From Inia geoffrensis (taxonomy: Eukaryota; Chordata; Mammalia; Artiodactyla; Iniidae): DNA of 64,000 bases. Within the stretch, counting starts at the first letter, position 1. Every line of letters begins with the position of its first letter. The stretch covers positions 6,366,680-6,430,679 of the forward strand of contig CM070913.1 of NCBI GenBank assembly GCA_036417435.1. The letters run 5' to 3'. Under the pieces are notes generated by a model, which was not told the DNA's origin, made no database searches, and saw only the letters and a list, made by a program, of their open reading frames with translations. A program made the position numbers and the translations under genes. Positions 12,188 through 24,125 of the stretch are shown piece by piece.

Positions 12188-12959
12188 CTCCCCTACAGTG
12201 GGAGAATAACACAGTTTTGTAACTTATGAGCCGATCTGGATGGTAGCCCAAGTTTAAACTGGGCTTCCCATTAAAACTTTGTAACAGAGTCTATTTATGG
12301 CCCATCAAAGAAACACACACACCACCCAGAACCTGGGATTGTACAGGCCATGAAGGCTGCGTCACAAGGAATGTGTGACAGCCTCCTTTGGGGAACATAA
12401 TTAAATATAGTTTCACAACAAAATTTTCTCTAGAATAATTCTCTTTGTGGGCAGTGTTTCAAGGTTTCCTTAGGCTAAATTAATTAAATGTTGTATGCTA
12501 GAGGCTGACACAGAAAGAAAAAGTGCAGGTATTTAGTAGAGATTTGTGGTGGTAGATTCCGATGCTCAGAAAACGAAAGTTTTGTGGTTATTTGCAAGTT
12601 ATCTGTATTTACAAGAAACAAAGGGAAAAACGAATTTGAGGTCTTGGAATATTTCTGTCCAGGAGACGCTTTCACTGAGGGCAGCGGTGCGGGGGATGCC
12701 TGGGAATCTTGATCTGACTCTCGCAGCCCTGGCTGGGGTGTGGGTAGCTCACCTCTCAGTGGCCCCATCCACTGACCTCTCCTGGTCAGTGAAGCGAGAT
12801 GCCTTCCATTGGCTTCTGACGGCACCCTTCCCCTCCCAGGGCTGTCTGGTCCTGCCCTGACCCCAACTCACCACTTCTTCCTTCCTTCCCCAGTGACTTG
12901 GCCCTGTGAACTCGGAGGGGAAACAAGGGAGGAAATAGAGGGCCTGTTATTTCATCAAA
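12186..12959. other. Unique DNA
   Basis: Nothing recognised. Overlapping frames of 104-113 codons on opposite strands are at chance level. Confidence 0.5.
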
Positions 12960-13140
12960 GCAGAAAAAAGCAACACCTTGGAGGTGAGTGATGGATATTG
13001 TTATGAGTGAGGTGTAGCTCCCGGCAGGTGAGCCCTGTGTTAATGAGGCGCCACCTCCCGCTTCCTGACAGATGACTGTCATTGTTCAAAGGTGCGTCAG
13101 CGTGATTGATGGCTGGGTCACCCTGCCCCGCAGTCAGTCG
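12960..13140. promoter_or_regulatory. Candidate conserved non-coding block B
   Basis: A compact repeat-free stretch containing ttaatgaggcgcc, two TGACAG/CTGTCA motifs close together (cctgacagatgactgtcatt) and attgttcaaagg, which resembles a SOX/TCF-type core. Motif density suggests an enhancer, but this is inference from texture alone. Confidence 0.25.
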
Positions 13141-14967
13141 GAGGCGCTGTCTTCCTTCTTCTGCTGATGTCTCTGATCTGCTGACCCCAGGATGACCCAG
13201 CAGAGGTGGAGCTGAAATTAACATGTCATTTTCTCTAGTTAAATTAAAAAAAGGGGAAGTGGGGGCAGAAAGGACCCAGAGAAACTTCAAAACAGAGCAA
13301 GTATGTAGCTCAACACAGAAATGTTGGTCCTGCAGAAAGTCCCAGCGGTGTTTGAGGCTAATAACGCTGCTAATAAAGATTGAAAACATATGTTAATGCT
13401 CACGTATGTCATGTCAGTTTAGTCCAGATAAAAAAGATACTCCGCGTCTTCTCTGAGTGCGGAAAAGAAGATGCTACAGCAGCTCTTGAACAGCTGTGCA
13501 CCCTCATCAGGGGGGTCCCCACTGGAGCTACCCTCGACCTTCCTTCGATGTTATCGAGAGCGTATCTTGCCAATCACTGTTCTGCCTTTACCAAAATCTG
13601 TTTTAAAAAGTGTTTTCAGGTCTCTGCTCAGTGTGGTGAGGACGGTTTTCTTTGCAGCTCAGGAGCGGATGTTGTGTGTTTTCACTTCGTGAGCCAGGAG
13701 GCTCAGAGATTTGGAAAGAGAAAAAAAAAAGTGTTTTCACACTCACATTACATTCAAAATGTAGCCAATCAGAGACTAGTGGAGCTGGGAAGTTCAAATA
13801 ATTTCATTTTGCTTTTGGGATGATCATACTACTTCATGAGAAACCGTGTGAGGTTGTCTGACTTATGCAGCTGGTTAATAACAAGTTAGTAGCAAAGCTG
13901 GATGAAACCAAATTCTTCTAACGCTTCCTCCTTGATTTTTTTTTGGAAAATAGACTCGAAATGGTCTTTTCCCCCTCTTCCCAATTAGTCATTTTTTTTT
14001 CCTCAAACTTTCACACAATGATAACTTTTTTTTTTTTTAATTTTGATATATACCCTTACTGGGCAGCTAGTTTGACATGGTAATAAGTGGCTGATTTGTG
14101 TACTTCAAAAGTAAGGAGAATGCTGTGATTTCATTACGTCTTTAGACATTTTGAACATTTTTATATGACCTTTATAAGGTCTTGCTTGGGAATCTATCTA
14201 AGATTGTTAAGGATTATCTGACCATTATCTGTCCCATCTCAGTATTAGTAGCTGAACATGACACTTGATTTTAGTAGGTAAGAAGGGGGCAGACACATCC
14301 ATCAGAAAAACCTCCCCGTCTTTGTACAGCCAGGCAGATGGCAAGATAAACACTCAAAAATGGATCCATAGACTACAAACTATTAAGAAGGAGAGATGAA
14401 CCAATGTTACTATGTTGTGAATAAACTTATTTACCCTACGTGTAGGAGAAGGGTGATGGCAGATTTTTGTAGGCTTATCATCATAATATTACATCACTGA
14501 TCTCTCTCTCTCTAAAGTGGTTCATTCATGGAGAGTTACATAATTTTGGGGACTGAGCAATTTATTAGATCATGTCCCCTTGCAGGTGAGAACTTCTCAA
14601 AATGAGCATCACAGCGTTCAAGTTGTTTAGCTCTGATTTGCGATGGGACCCTTAGATCTTGCTTTACAGTTATTTTGAATTTTCTGAGACAGTTCTGAAT
14701 ACAAGCAATTTAAATTTATCTAAAGCGATTCACTAACTGTATAATTAAATGATGAATATTTATATAAATTAGTTTATAATTTAGAAGAAGTCCATTGTTA
14801 GAATTAGTATTTCCAAGATTTGGTTCAGAAATGGTCACGATGATTCTATAATAAATTGACAAACTGTATCATCCTCAGTAGGGAATTTGTCAGGATTCCC
14901 CTTGTGTCCGAGAATCATTTATGGTTGGGACTTCAAGGAGATCAAGTGGGTTCTCATTTGCATTGAT
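13141..14967. other. Unique DNA, mostly AT-rich
   Basis: No gene seen. T runs occur near 13992 and 14027. 13855-13915 (gcagctggttaataacaag...) may be a trace of a minus-strand MIR. The 147-codon frame at 13380-13823 and the 144-codon minus frame at 12955-13389 have no recognisable domain. Confidence 0.45.
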
Positions 14968-15080
14968 TTCAGGAAGCACTGAATAAATACGTATTGAGAA
15001 TCTACTGTGTCCCGGGCACAGTCCAGTCACATCTAGGTTTAGGTGAGCAGAAAATCTACCTGATGTAAACAAAGATGGGT
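14968..15080 (-). mobile_element. L2 3'-end fragment
   Basis: ctgaataaatacgtattgag followed by ctactgtgtcccgggcaca is the complement of the L2 3' end (tgcctggcacatagtaggtg, then aataaatatttgttgaa). Short and diverged. Confidence 0.6.
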
Positions 15081-16549
15081 ATATGCCAGTTCAATCCGGT
15101 TGCCTGCATTTCTGTGTGTTACAGCTGATGAGTGGCAGGATGTGGTCAAAACTGCCCGGGTCTGGAAAAGCTACCCGTGGGGCCTTCCTTTCCTGGTCTG
15201 TAGGCAGCCCATCTACAATATCAGGGAGTGGGATTGATAATTCTCAGAGTCTCGGACCACAGTTTATAATTCTGCTCTGTCCAACACGCATCATCCTGTC
15301 CTACATTCAAAGACTACAAGGAGAAATCTGTAATTAATGAGCCACTGAAGGATTTTTTTTTTTTTTTTTTTCCTTTTTGGGTTAGAAATACAATCAAAGG
15401 TCTGGACACTCAAATTAGTAGCGGATGCTGGGAGTGGTAACGGTACTCATGAGTGCGTAATGGATTTGCGTTTGGGCTGGAAGCTGACTTCTTTTTCATT
15501 TCTGGGACAAGCCACTTAATCACATTTGGGTTAAAAAGCAGTGACCAGTGAGGAGAGGACGGGGGCTGGGTGACAATGGGAATCAGGCTATCGTCCTGAC
15601 GGCCCAGCCTTGCAGGTTCACGCTGATTCTTGACGTACAGGCTCAGAGGAGCAACCTCCAGATAGGAGAGAATGAATCTGTCAGATCCATTTTTCTTCTT
15701 TTTCTTGAGAGTGAATTTATTTTTCATGTTTTGAAAGGAGTTTGTGACCATGTTGCCACAAAGTCCTTTTTCTCCTGGAATCACATTTCCATTTTCGTTT
15801 CTAACAAAGCACATATTTGGGTCTCAATATCTCATTGGTTCATCTCTCTCTGTCCTAACAATCCTTTGCATTTCACACTTTATGCCAAAGAAAGAAATGT
15901 TGTGAATGCGGCTCGTAATGATGATGGATTACAATGTGAGGCATCGTGGCCGGTGAGTTGGCCAAATTACCCAAGCCTGTCATCCTGCTGACTTGGGTCT
16001 GAATTATGGAGAAGGTGAATTTTGGAATCTTTTCTGCTGCTAGGACAATGAATAAGCTTTGTTGGTAGACGGTAGGAACGTTGGGGGACACAGGGATTGT
16101 GTAGGCTCAGAAATACAGCAAAATGGGGTCTGGCTAGACTTTGGCCAACATCCAAGAGCCCAGAAGTACAAAACACAGAAGGGAAGATGGACGAGGCCCC
16201 GGGATCCATCCTGCAGACTCTGAAGCCCCCTCCTATCTTCTCCTTCCCTGTCTGGACCGCTGACCTCTGGCCGAGGGAAGGTTAAGGTCTGGCTGGGAAG
16301 TATACATGGTCACTTCAGGTCAACTTCCAGTGACTCCTGGCAACTTTTTTTCCTCCCCAGTTACTTTACTCACCTTGTAACTTTAAAACCTTGTCAGTCC
16401 ATCAAGGGTCACCTTCCCTGGACCAGATCTTTCAGCACATAACTGATTAGAGAGAACAGTTTGATGCCCTGACGTGTGCACCCCAGCCTGCTCACCGCGG
16501 AGCATCTGAGGCCCCCTGACCTCTCACGGTGAACTCCCTTCCCTCTGGT
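15081..16549. other. Unique DNA with a T19 run
   Basis: A homopolymer T run at 15353-15371 may be the tail of a degraded retroposon, but I cannot identify a body next to it. Frames of 134 and 147 codons on opposite strands overlap each other and resemble no protein I know. Confidence 0.45.
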
Positions 16550-17210
16550 CTGTGCTCTGGTCTTCCCCCATGCCCTGGGGGCTACTGCTCCAGCAGTAAT
16601 GTCTCCTGCTCTTCTTTCTGTGGTTTTCGATTTCTCATCCTCCATCGGCTCTGTCCTCTCAGCATTTACGTACCTCAGATTGTTCTCCTCCTGTGAAACC
16701 CTCCCTTAGCGCCTTGTCTCTGCCCCATTTCTCTGGTCTTTACAGCCACCGAGACCCCCAACTCACTGCCTACCCGTCCCCAGCCCCCCACCCCACAAGG
16801 CAGGGAGGGTGACTTTGTCCTGACCAGCCCCTGTATTCTCTACCCACTAGACCTCTGCAGGTTTGCTGCGCTTGACCAGCTTGGCTTCCTTGTGAGCCTT
16901 ATCCTGGATTTTTCCTACTCCCTGTCTGTTTCTTCTCACTCATTAGACCTTTTCCCCCACCTCTGTTTTTCATATATTGCTGTTCTACATGGCTTTACCT
17001 TTTCCTCCCTCCCTCCCCCTCCCTCCCCCTACCCCCCCCCTCAGACCTCTCTTTCCACCCCCTCTTTCTTTCTCTATGCCCCAGAAGTTTCTTCGCAGTC
17101 AGCCTTATTAAGGCTGAAGCCTCCTATATCTGAACCTCTAACCCTGAATGCTCATCTGAAACCCAGAACTACATCCCCCAGTTGCCTGTAGGACATTCCC
17201 TTCTGGACCA
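16550..17210 (+). mobile_element. L2 LINE ORF2-region fragment
   Basis: The order ggtctttacagccaccgaga, a degraded middle, then atatctgaacctctaaccct, aacccagaactacatccccc and agttgcctgtaggacattcc follows the plus-sense L2 ORF2 to 3' UTR sequence (ccagacctctcccctgaact..., aactgcctactcgacatctc). It is an ancient CR1-clade LINE remnant with no intact frame. A C-rich tract at 17003-17041 interrupts it. Confidence 0.6.
17003..17041. repeat. Pyrimidine/C-rich tract
   Basis: Repeated ccctccc units ending in a run of eight or more C. The minus strand has several runs of three or more G, so it fits a G-quadruplex pattern. Confidence 0.8.
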
Positions 17211-17224
17211 ACTTACTCCTTCTT

Positions 17225-17420
17225 TGCTTGACTCATTGCTCTAAGCAGTGTTTACTGAAGGTCTCTGTGCCAGGTGCTGGGCCAGGCCCTGGAAAAACAA
17301 TAGTGAAAAATTCAGTCTCTGCCCGCAGGCAGTGTGTTGTTTAGTGGCTGGATTCCGACAAGAAAGCAAGAATTTCTAATATATTCTCACGTGGCTGTGA
17401 TGGTGGTGATGACCGTATGT
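17225..17420 (-). mobile_element. L2 3'-end fragment
   Basis: gtttactgaaggtctctgtg, gccaggtgctgggccaggcc and aacaatagtgaaaaattcag follow the reversed L2 3' end (…tattgagcacctactatgtg, ccaggcactgtgctaggc, acagcagtgaacaaaacag). It lies head to tail with a plus-strand L2, so the two are separate insertions. Confidence 0.7.
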
Positions 17421-17469
17421 CATGGCAACACTTTACGATGTGGAGGGAGAGCTGTGCCGAGTCTTCTAA

Positions 17470-20440
17470 CACATGCGGGTCCGTTTGCTTAGGTCTTCTA
17501 TGACTTTCATCTGTGTTTGAAAATTTTCAATATATGGATCCTGAATATGTTTTGTTAAGTATATAAGTAAGAATTTCATTTTCTTTGGAGTGATTGCAAA
17601 TAATACTATTTTAAATTTTGATTTCCTTAGCTCATGGTTAATATATCCAAATGGAATTGACTTTTGTGTGTTAATCTTGTTTCTGCACACTTGCTGAACT
17701 CACCTTCTAGTTCTGAGAGTTTTCTTGCAGATGCTTTGGGTTTTTATCTGCAAATAAGGATAGTTTGATTTCCTCCTTTCCAATCTATTTTATTTTTATT
17801 TATTGTTTTCTTGCCTTATTGCAGTTCCTGGAACTTCCAGGAAGATGTTGAATAAGAGAGAATGGATATTCTTGCCTTGTTCCTGATCTCAGGAGAATAA
17901 CACTGAGTCTTTCATCACTAAGTATAATGTTAGATGTAGGTTTTTTGGAGAAGTGCTTTATTAAGTTGAGGAAGTATCCTTGTATTCCTAGTTTTCTGAC
18001 AGATTTTTAAAAAAATTATGAATGATTCCATACGGACAGAGAACATACTCTGCATTATTTCAATTTTTAAAGGTTTGTTTTATGGTCCGGAATGTCAACA
18101 TATGGTCTTTTTTTCTTGGTAACTGTTCCATGGGTGCTTAGCAACTGTCCCCCCGCCCCCCAAATAAATATTCTACTGCTGTTGGGTAGAGTGTCCTCTA
18201 TATGTTCTATTGGTTGATTGTATTGCTCAGATGCACACCTGGGCTGCTTTTCTGTCTAGTAGTTCCATCGTTCACATAGAATGTGGTGTTGAAGCCCTCA
18301 AGGCTTTGCTTCATATATTTGGAGGTTCCGTTGTTTGGTCCCTACACACGTGGGATTGTATACTTTCCTGGTGGATGGATCATTTTAACATTATATAATG
18401 TCCCTTTTTTGTCTCCAGTAATTTTCTTTGCTCTGAAGTCTACTTTATCTGATATTGATATTGCTACTCCAGCTTTTTGCACGATATATCATTTTCCATC
18501 CTCTTACTTTCAACCTATCTATGTGTTTGAATTTGAAATGAATTTCTTTTAAGCAGCATAGAGTGGGTCCTGTTCTTTTCATGTATTGCATCAGTCTCTG
18601 CTTTTTACTCTATGTATTTATACCATTTACACCTAAAGTGGTTATTGATATGATGAGACTTAGGTCTGCCGTTTTATTGTTTGTTTTCTATATGTTTCCT
18701 TTGCTTTTTGTTTCTCTACTCCTATTTTCTTGCCTTCCTGTGGGTTACTTGAACATGTTTTAGGATTCCACCTTGATTTGTTTATTGTATTTTTGAGTGT
18801 ATCTCTTTGTGTAGTTTTCTTGGTGTTTGCTCCGTTGTTACAATTACACATGTGACTTATCATGGTCTACTGGTAGCAACATTTTACCACTTTGAATGAA
18901 GTGTGTACACCTCGCTTCCACTTAAGTCCCTTTACCTGCTCTACACTTAAATATGACTTTATTGAGTGTGTTATCTCTTTCTTTCAGCCATCATATATTA
19001 TTTAGAAAATTCACAAGGAAAAGGATAATTGATTATATACTCTCATACTTCTACTCTTTCCTTTGCTTGTTTTTCTTTTCTAATGCTACAAAATTTCTTC
19101 ATTTTCTTTACATTTGAAGGACTAACTTTAAGTATGCTTTAAGAGCTGGTCTGCTAGTCAGAAATTCTTTTCTTTTTTCCTTTCATCTAAGAGTGTTTTT
19201 ATTTCTCCATCATCTCTGAAGGATAGCTTTACTGGTTGACAATTCTCCTCTTTTAGCACTTGAAAACTGTTGTGGCACTTCCTTCTGCCCTCAGTGATTT
19301 CTACTGAGGAGTCTGTTGTCACTTGAATTCATGTTCCCCTAAAGGTAATGTATCATTTTTCTCTAAATGCCTTCAAGAGTTTTTCTGTCCTTAGTTTTCA
19401 GCAGTTTAATTATGATATGACTTACCGTAAATTTCTTGGGGGTTATTGTATCTGAGTTTTATTCAATTTGCTGAATCTATAGGTTTAAGGTGTTCACCAA
19501 ATTTGAGAAGTTTTCATCCATTATTTCCTCAGGTACTCTTTAGCTCCACGGTTTTTCTCCTCACCTTCTGAGAGGATCTGATATGAATGTTGGGTCTTTT
19601 GTTATTGACCCCAGGTCTCTGAGCCTTGGTTCATTTTTTTGGTAGCTCTCTTTTGTTCAGTCTGGGTACGTTTTACTGATCTGTCCTTTTGTTCCTCAAT
19701 TCCATCTTCTGTCTTCTCCATTACACTGTTGGACACTCTACTATTTAAAAAATTTCTAATATTGTATTTGTCAGTTCTATTATTTCCATTTGGTTCTTTT
19801 TTTATGACCTCTATTTCTTTGCTGGTATTTCTCTGCTTTTTCATTTGTTTCAAGATATAGCATAATTGTTTACTGAAGCATTTTTATAATGGATGCTTTA
19901 AAATTCTCATCAAATAATTCTAACATCTGATTCATCTTAGTGTTAACATCAGTTGATGGACTTTTCTCACTCAACTTGTGATTTTCTGAGTCTTGGTATT
20001 ATGGGAGATTTTTAAAATTATATCCTGGACATTTTGAGTATTACATTAGGAGTCTCTGGGACCTTTTAAGTATTTTATTGTAGAAGGCAGCCACTCTATT
20101 TAAGCTTTGCCTGTAGATCCTAGTCTAGCTTTATAGGCTGTGGTTCCAAAAACAATCACAATTTTCAGACCCTTTGTGGTGCCATTTTGGTCTGCTTGGC
20201 TTATCTTGTGCTGCTGGTGTTCAGATTGGTTCCTGTTGGTGCTGCCTGAGAGGGTACCAGGAGATTCCCCAGGCTGGGCCACCTGGTGGATCTAGGTAGG
20301 GGAGGAGAGTCTCTGACCTGCAGGGATAAAGAGGTTTCCCATACCTGGGCACTTTATGATGGAAGTCCCCTGACTCATGCTGCCCTGTGCCTCTTGGGGG
20401 AGAGGGGTTTGAGGTGAGTGAGAGCACATGTCATAAAAAA
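17470..20440 (-). mobile_element. Long old LINE-1 (L1M or HAL1-like) remnant
   Basis: About 3 kb of T-rich sequence that reads as a LINE-1 in reverse. On the minus strand 17470-18040 resembles ORF2. 18040-19000 resembles a reversed L1 internal region (tccatcctcttactttcaac, agcagcatagagtgggtcc, ccatttacacctaaagtgg). 19140-19560 resembles the ORF1-proximal part (gagctggtctgctagtcag, gttttcatccattatttcct). 19600-20440 resembles ORF1 start and 5' UTR. A minus frame at 19602-19853 is Lys/Glu/Thr-rich like an ORF1 coiled coil. All frames are broken. Subfamily cannot be fixed by eye. Confidence 0.8.
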
Positions 20441-20589
20441 ATGAGATAAGGAAATGAACAAAGGCAATGTGGTTATGATGGAGAAGGTGGGTTGGAAGCC
20501 AGGTGGATGAGCAAAAACCAAGAGACAAAGAAAGAGGAAGTTAGGTGAACTGCCAGGTTTCCATTAACTAGGGTGGTCAGTGCTGATGG

Positions 20590-20810
20590 TACATGGTTGG
20601 GAGTCAGATGTAAAATGGTCAGTCCAGTACTGGGCATATTAAATTTAAGGATCTTTAGAACATATTTTTGAATCTCTTGAAGTTAAGAACTCTAAGTTGC
20701 TACCTCAGGTTTGGGTGGAGAAAGGCAGTGTTGGTGTAGACACAGCGTCAGGGGTAGAGAGGTTGAGGACCCGAGACTGTGAATCTGGAGCCATTCATGT
20801 TGTGGGTAAA
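20590..20810 (-). mobile_element. Possible L2 fragment
   Basis: tgggcatattaaatttaagg and the downstream ggtagagaggttgaggaccc ... gtgaatctggagcc vaguely follow the reversed L2 ORF2 (gacatgttaagtttgagatg). Highly diverged. Confidence 0.3.
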
Positions 20811-23754
20811 ACAAAGCAGAAGAGACACGTGAACCGAGCAGCAACATAGAGTCAACAACACACGCATCTGACTCTGGTTGACCTACTGAGTTAGGGGGGA
20901 GAATGTTATTGGAATACAGGAAAATTTAAGACATTCAGGTTTGTTCAAGATTACATGTAATTACGTACTTCATGTAAAATATTCAGATATGGTCAGGATT
21001 ACGTGTAATTTTTGTGTAAGTAAATATATGGTAGATTATATTTAACAATGCCAGGGTTTTGTATTGTCTCTTGTACAAGCTTTATGACAACAACCACACA
21101 TTCTAACCATGAACGTGGAATACATGAGGCTGCACAGATCTCTTTTAGGTTTGACCTCCTTGCACTGAGCTTATAGCCAATCCTTTCCAGAGCATAGTTC
21201 ATTTTAGTGAACCCTGTTCTGACATTGATACCCATCATAACATTGGTAATCATAACATTAATTCTCCTGGAAGTTCCTTTGAATTAAATTAAGTCACATA
21301 CAATTTAAATATTGAAAAAAATGACTTTCTTTAAAAAACGTAAATATTGCCACTAAATATAATGACCTAAGGCCTCAAAATTAAAATTCTGTTAATATCA
21401 GTAAAAGTAAAGGTGAAATACAAGACGTTTCTGGAGAGAGACGTACTGATACAAAATGATAGTCCTAAAAATCTTAATGTATCTAGTTCCCATGATAATA
21501 CTTCTAAGAGCTTATTCTGAAGCATGATTCAGAAAGTATTTTAGAAAAAATTACTGGTAACTTACCTGATCGATGGGAAACTCTGTCCATAGATTTCTGT
21601 GGAGAAGATCTTGAATTCAGTAGAAATGCTGTGCTCCTCATGTGTCTGTCTGAGTCTCTCTCACGATGCTACTGAACACAGGAGGGCTGGAGGTGTAGGA
21701 GGACCACAGAGCAGGTTGTCAAGGCACGTGGTCTTGACACGGGGGTGGGGGAGTTGTGTTGGGAAGTTCACAGCACCTCACTCTGGGGAGCCCCTCAATC
21801 CCTCCTCCTTTCTCTTTCCCTTCTATCCTTTCCCCTCTCCATTCCTCCTTGTAATGGTTTAAAAGGAGGACTGGAGAGGGGTGGAATAAACATTTAACAA
21901 CACGTCTTGATTTTGAGGAGGATTTAGATGTGAACCAGTGGTCATAAATGAATGAGGCCCTATCTTAAGAGCTCTGACTACAATACTGGGCATAGTTTTA
22001 CACTTCTGTGGATTTGCATTAAGGAGTGTTTAATCCTGGTGAAGCCACTGCCTTAACAACACAAAAAGTCCCTTAGACTCACTTGGCTGAATGTTTCAGG
22101 AAATAAGGATTTTGCCAGGTCTAGTGAGCACACACCCGGGGAAATGTGCAAGCTATTATAATTTTCCTGAGATGGGAAGGATCCCACAGCTTTGCCAAGT
22201 TATCTGCTTTAAGACACAACAACCATCTAGAAGGTCGAGTTCTGCAGAGAACATGCAAAGCGCTGACATGGGCACAGGGAAGCTGCCTCTGAAAACGGTA
22301 GCAATGTGGTTATGCTGTTTGGGGGTGATGGGCAGGTAAAGAATTCGGGCTGCTCCCAGCTGCTGAAGGAGGTTTCCCTCTGTCTCTGTCTCTCTCTCAT
22401 TTGTTTTCCTTGAAAGTAAGTAGGCTGCTGAATCCATTCAGTTGTGTCAAACTATATTTTGAATAAAAAGATGCAACATCTGAATTCAACTCAGAGAAGC
22501 CTGGCAATTCAGGGGGACGGCAGGAAATCCTGCGTGAGCCTCGGCCTCTGCTCAGGGCACCGTGCCAGGAAGAACAGCTCCTGAGAGCCGGGATAGAACA
22601 CTTCTTGGATTTTGTAACCTTGCCTCTGATCTTGGCTGCTTTAGGAAATTGTACTTTAAACCCCTTGGGGCAAGATGGTGGGAAATTGCTAGGCTGACTA
22701 CACTAAAGGCGGGGTAGAACTCTCAGTACCCAGATGTAGAAGGTATTTTGGCTTGAATTCGAGCAATTTCAAAGAGATTGTCAAGACGGACCCACCAAGG
22801 AGGCTACTTACACGAATGGGGCTCACCTGGACACAGGGCGTCAAAGAAAGCTTTGTCCATCTACAGGGTGGTAAGTCTCTCTTGTAGGACCCGACGTGCT
22901 CCCTATTCTCGACACATTCGTAAAGCAACAGCCCTTCTCTTCTGAGGGTAGTAACAATAACACTGTCACAACTTTGAAATACACAGAATGTACTACAGAG
23001 AAATGAAAGTCATCATACCCCAGCTTGTTGATTGAAAAGCAGTATTTCATTAGCTTTTTCCTTCTCTGATGATGAAGCTCGTTTTTTTCATAAGTTGACT
23101 AGATGTTCGTTTTGCACGTATGTGTGAGAATTGTCTGTGAATATAGTTCTCTATTGCATTCTGTATTCATCTTTTTGTTAGTAGTCTGTAATAGTTTTAA
23201 ATATTAAGAATATTCTCTCTTGGTTGGTCACGCGTGTTGCCTTTGTGTGTGCACACACATACAGAAATACTTCTTTTTTCCCTAAAGGGGTTATCTTATT
23301 TTTAGACTTATTTAAAGAATGGGAGCATTAGTTTGAAAGAGCTGGGTCTGTAAAGAGGAGCACATTATGTGTGAGTCATTGACCATCGCAGGTGCGGATC
23401 TACAGAGATCCGTTAAGTGCTGGAGAGACAGAGCCGCAATCTGGGTCTTGGGTAACCGCCGTTCCTGTCTCTCCAGGATGTCGGGGATTCCTTATCCAGG
23501 GGCGGCTGTTAAGGCTTTCTGAAGCTTACTGTTTTTATTGTTATCTTGACTGTGGATCCCTGGTCTACACTCTCCACTTTACCCCATTCCAATGCACATC
23601 AGTCCCAACTGTTCTTTGGAATTAGAACAAGTGGGTTTTGGCATCAAACAGGCTTGGGTGCCAATGGTCTTGTCACTTAGCGAGGGATATTTGCCTGACT
23701 CCTCAAGGCCACAAGAGTGATGAAAAATGCTGATCTCACAGGACTGATGTCAGG
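20811..23754. other. Unique DNA
   Basis: No gene and no firm repeat. 20945-21020 contains two similar stretches (gattacatgtaattacgta and gattacgtgtaatttttgtg), a local duplication. A short CT run is at 22378-22398 and a CA run near 23250. Open frames do not exceed 93 codons. Confidence 0.5.
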
Positions 23755-24125
23755 ATACATATATGTATACAAATAGGTGTGCATACATACACACAGTACA
23801 CATACATACACACATTCACATACACATACACACAGATTCCCATATATACACATACATATACATGCACACATACATAATATATACACACGTATATCACACA
23901 TATACACACACACACGTATACATAGACTTACATGAGTATACACACATACATATGGTACATATATACATACATGGACACATACATACATGTACACCTAGAC
24001 ATACACATATCACACATATACACAAAAATTCACACACATATGTATCCATACACATTTATGCACATATAAACTTACACATAAATACATAGATACACACACA
24101 TACACATGCATACACACACATATGA
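23755..24125. repeat. Compound CA/TA satellite, about 370 bp
   Basis: Alternating purine-pyrimidine sequence made of cacata, catata and acacac units, unusually long for a simple repeat. It explains the Tyr/His/Ile-rich frame on plus (23763-24089) and the Cys/Val/Tyr-rich frame on minus (23677-23994), neither of which is a gene. Confidence 0.97.

Noticed and set aside
15353..15371. Poly-T as the tail of a processed pseudogene
   Set aside because: No recognisable gene body lies beside it, and no target duplication is visible. The T20 at 33003-33022 was rejected on the same grounds.
23677..24089. Tyr/His/Cys-rich frames on both strands
   Set aside because: They are translations of the CA/TA satellite.
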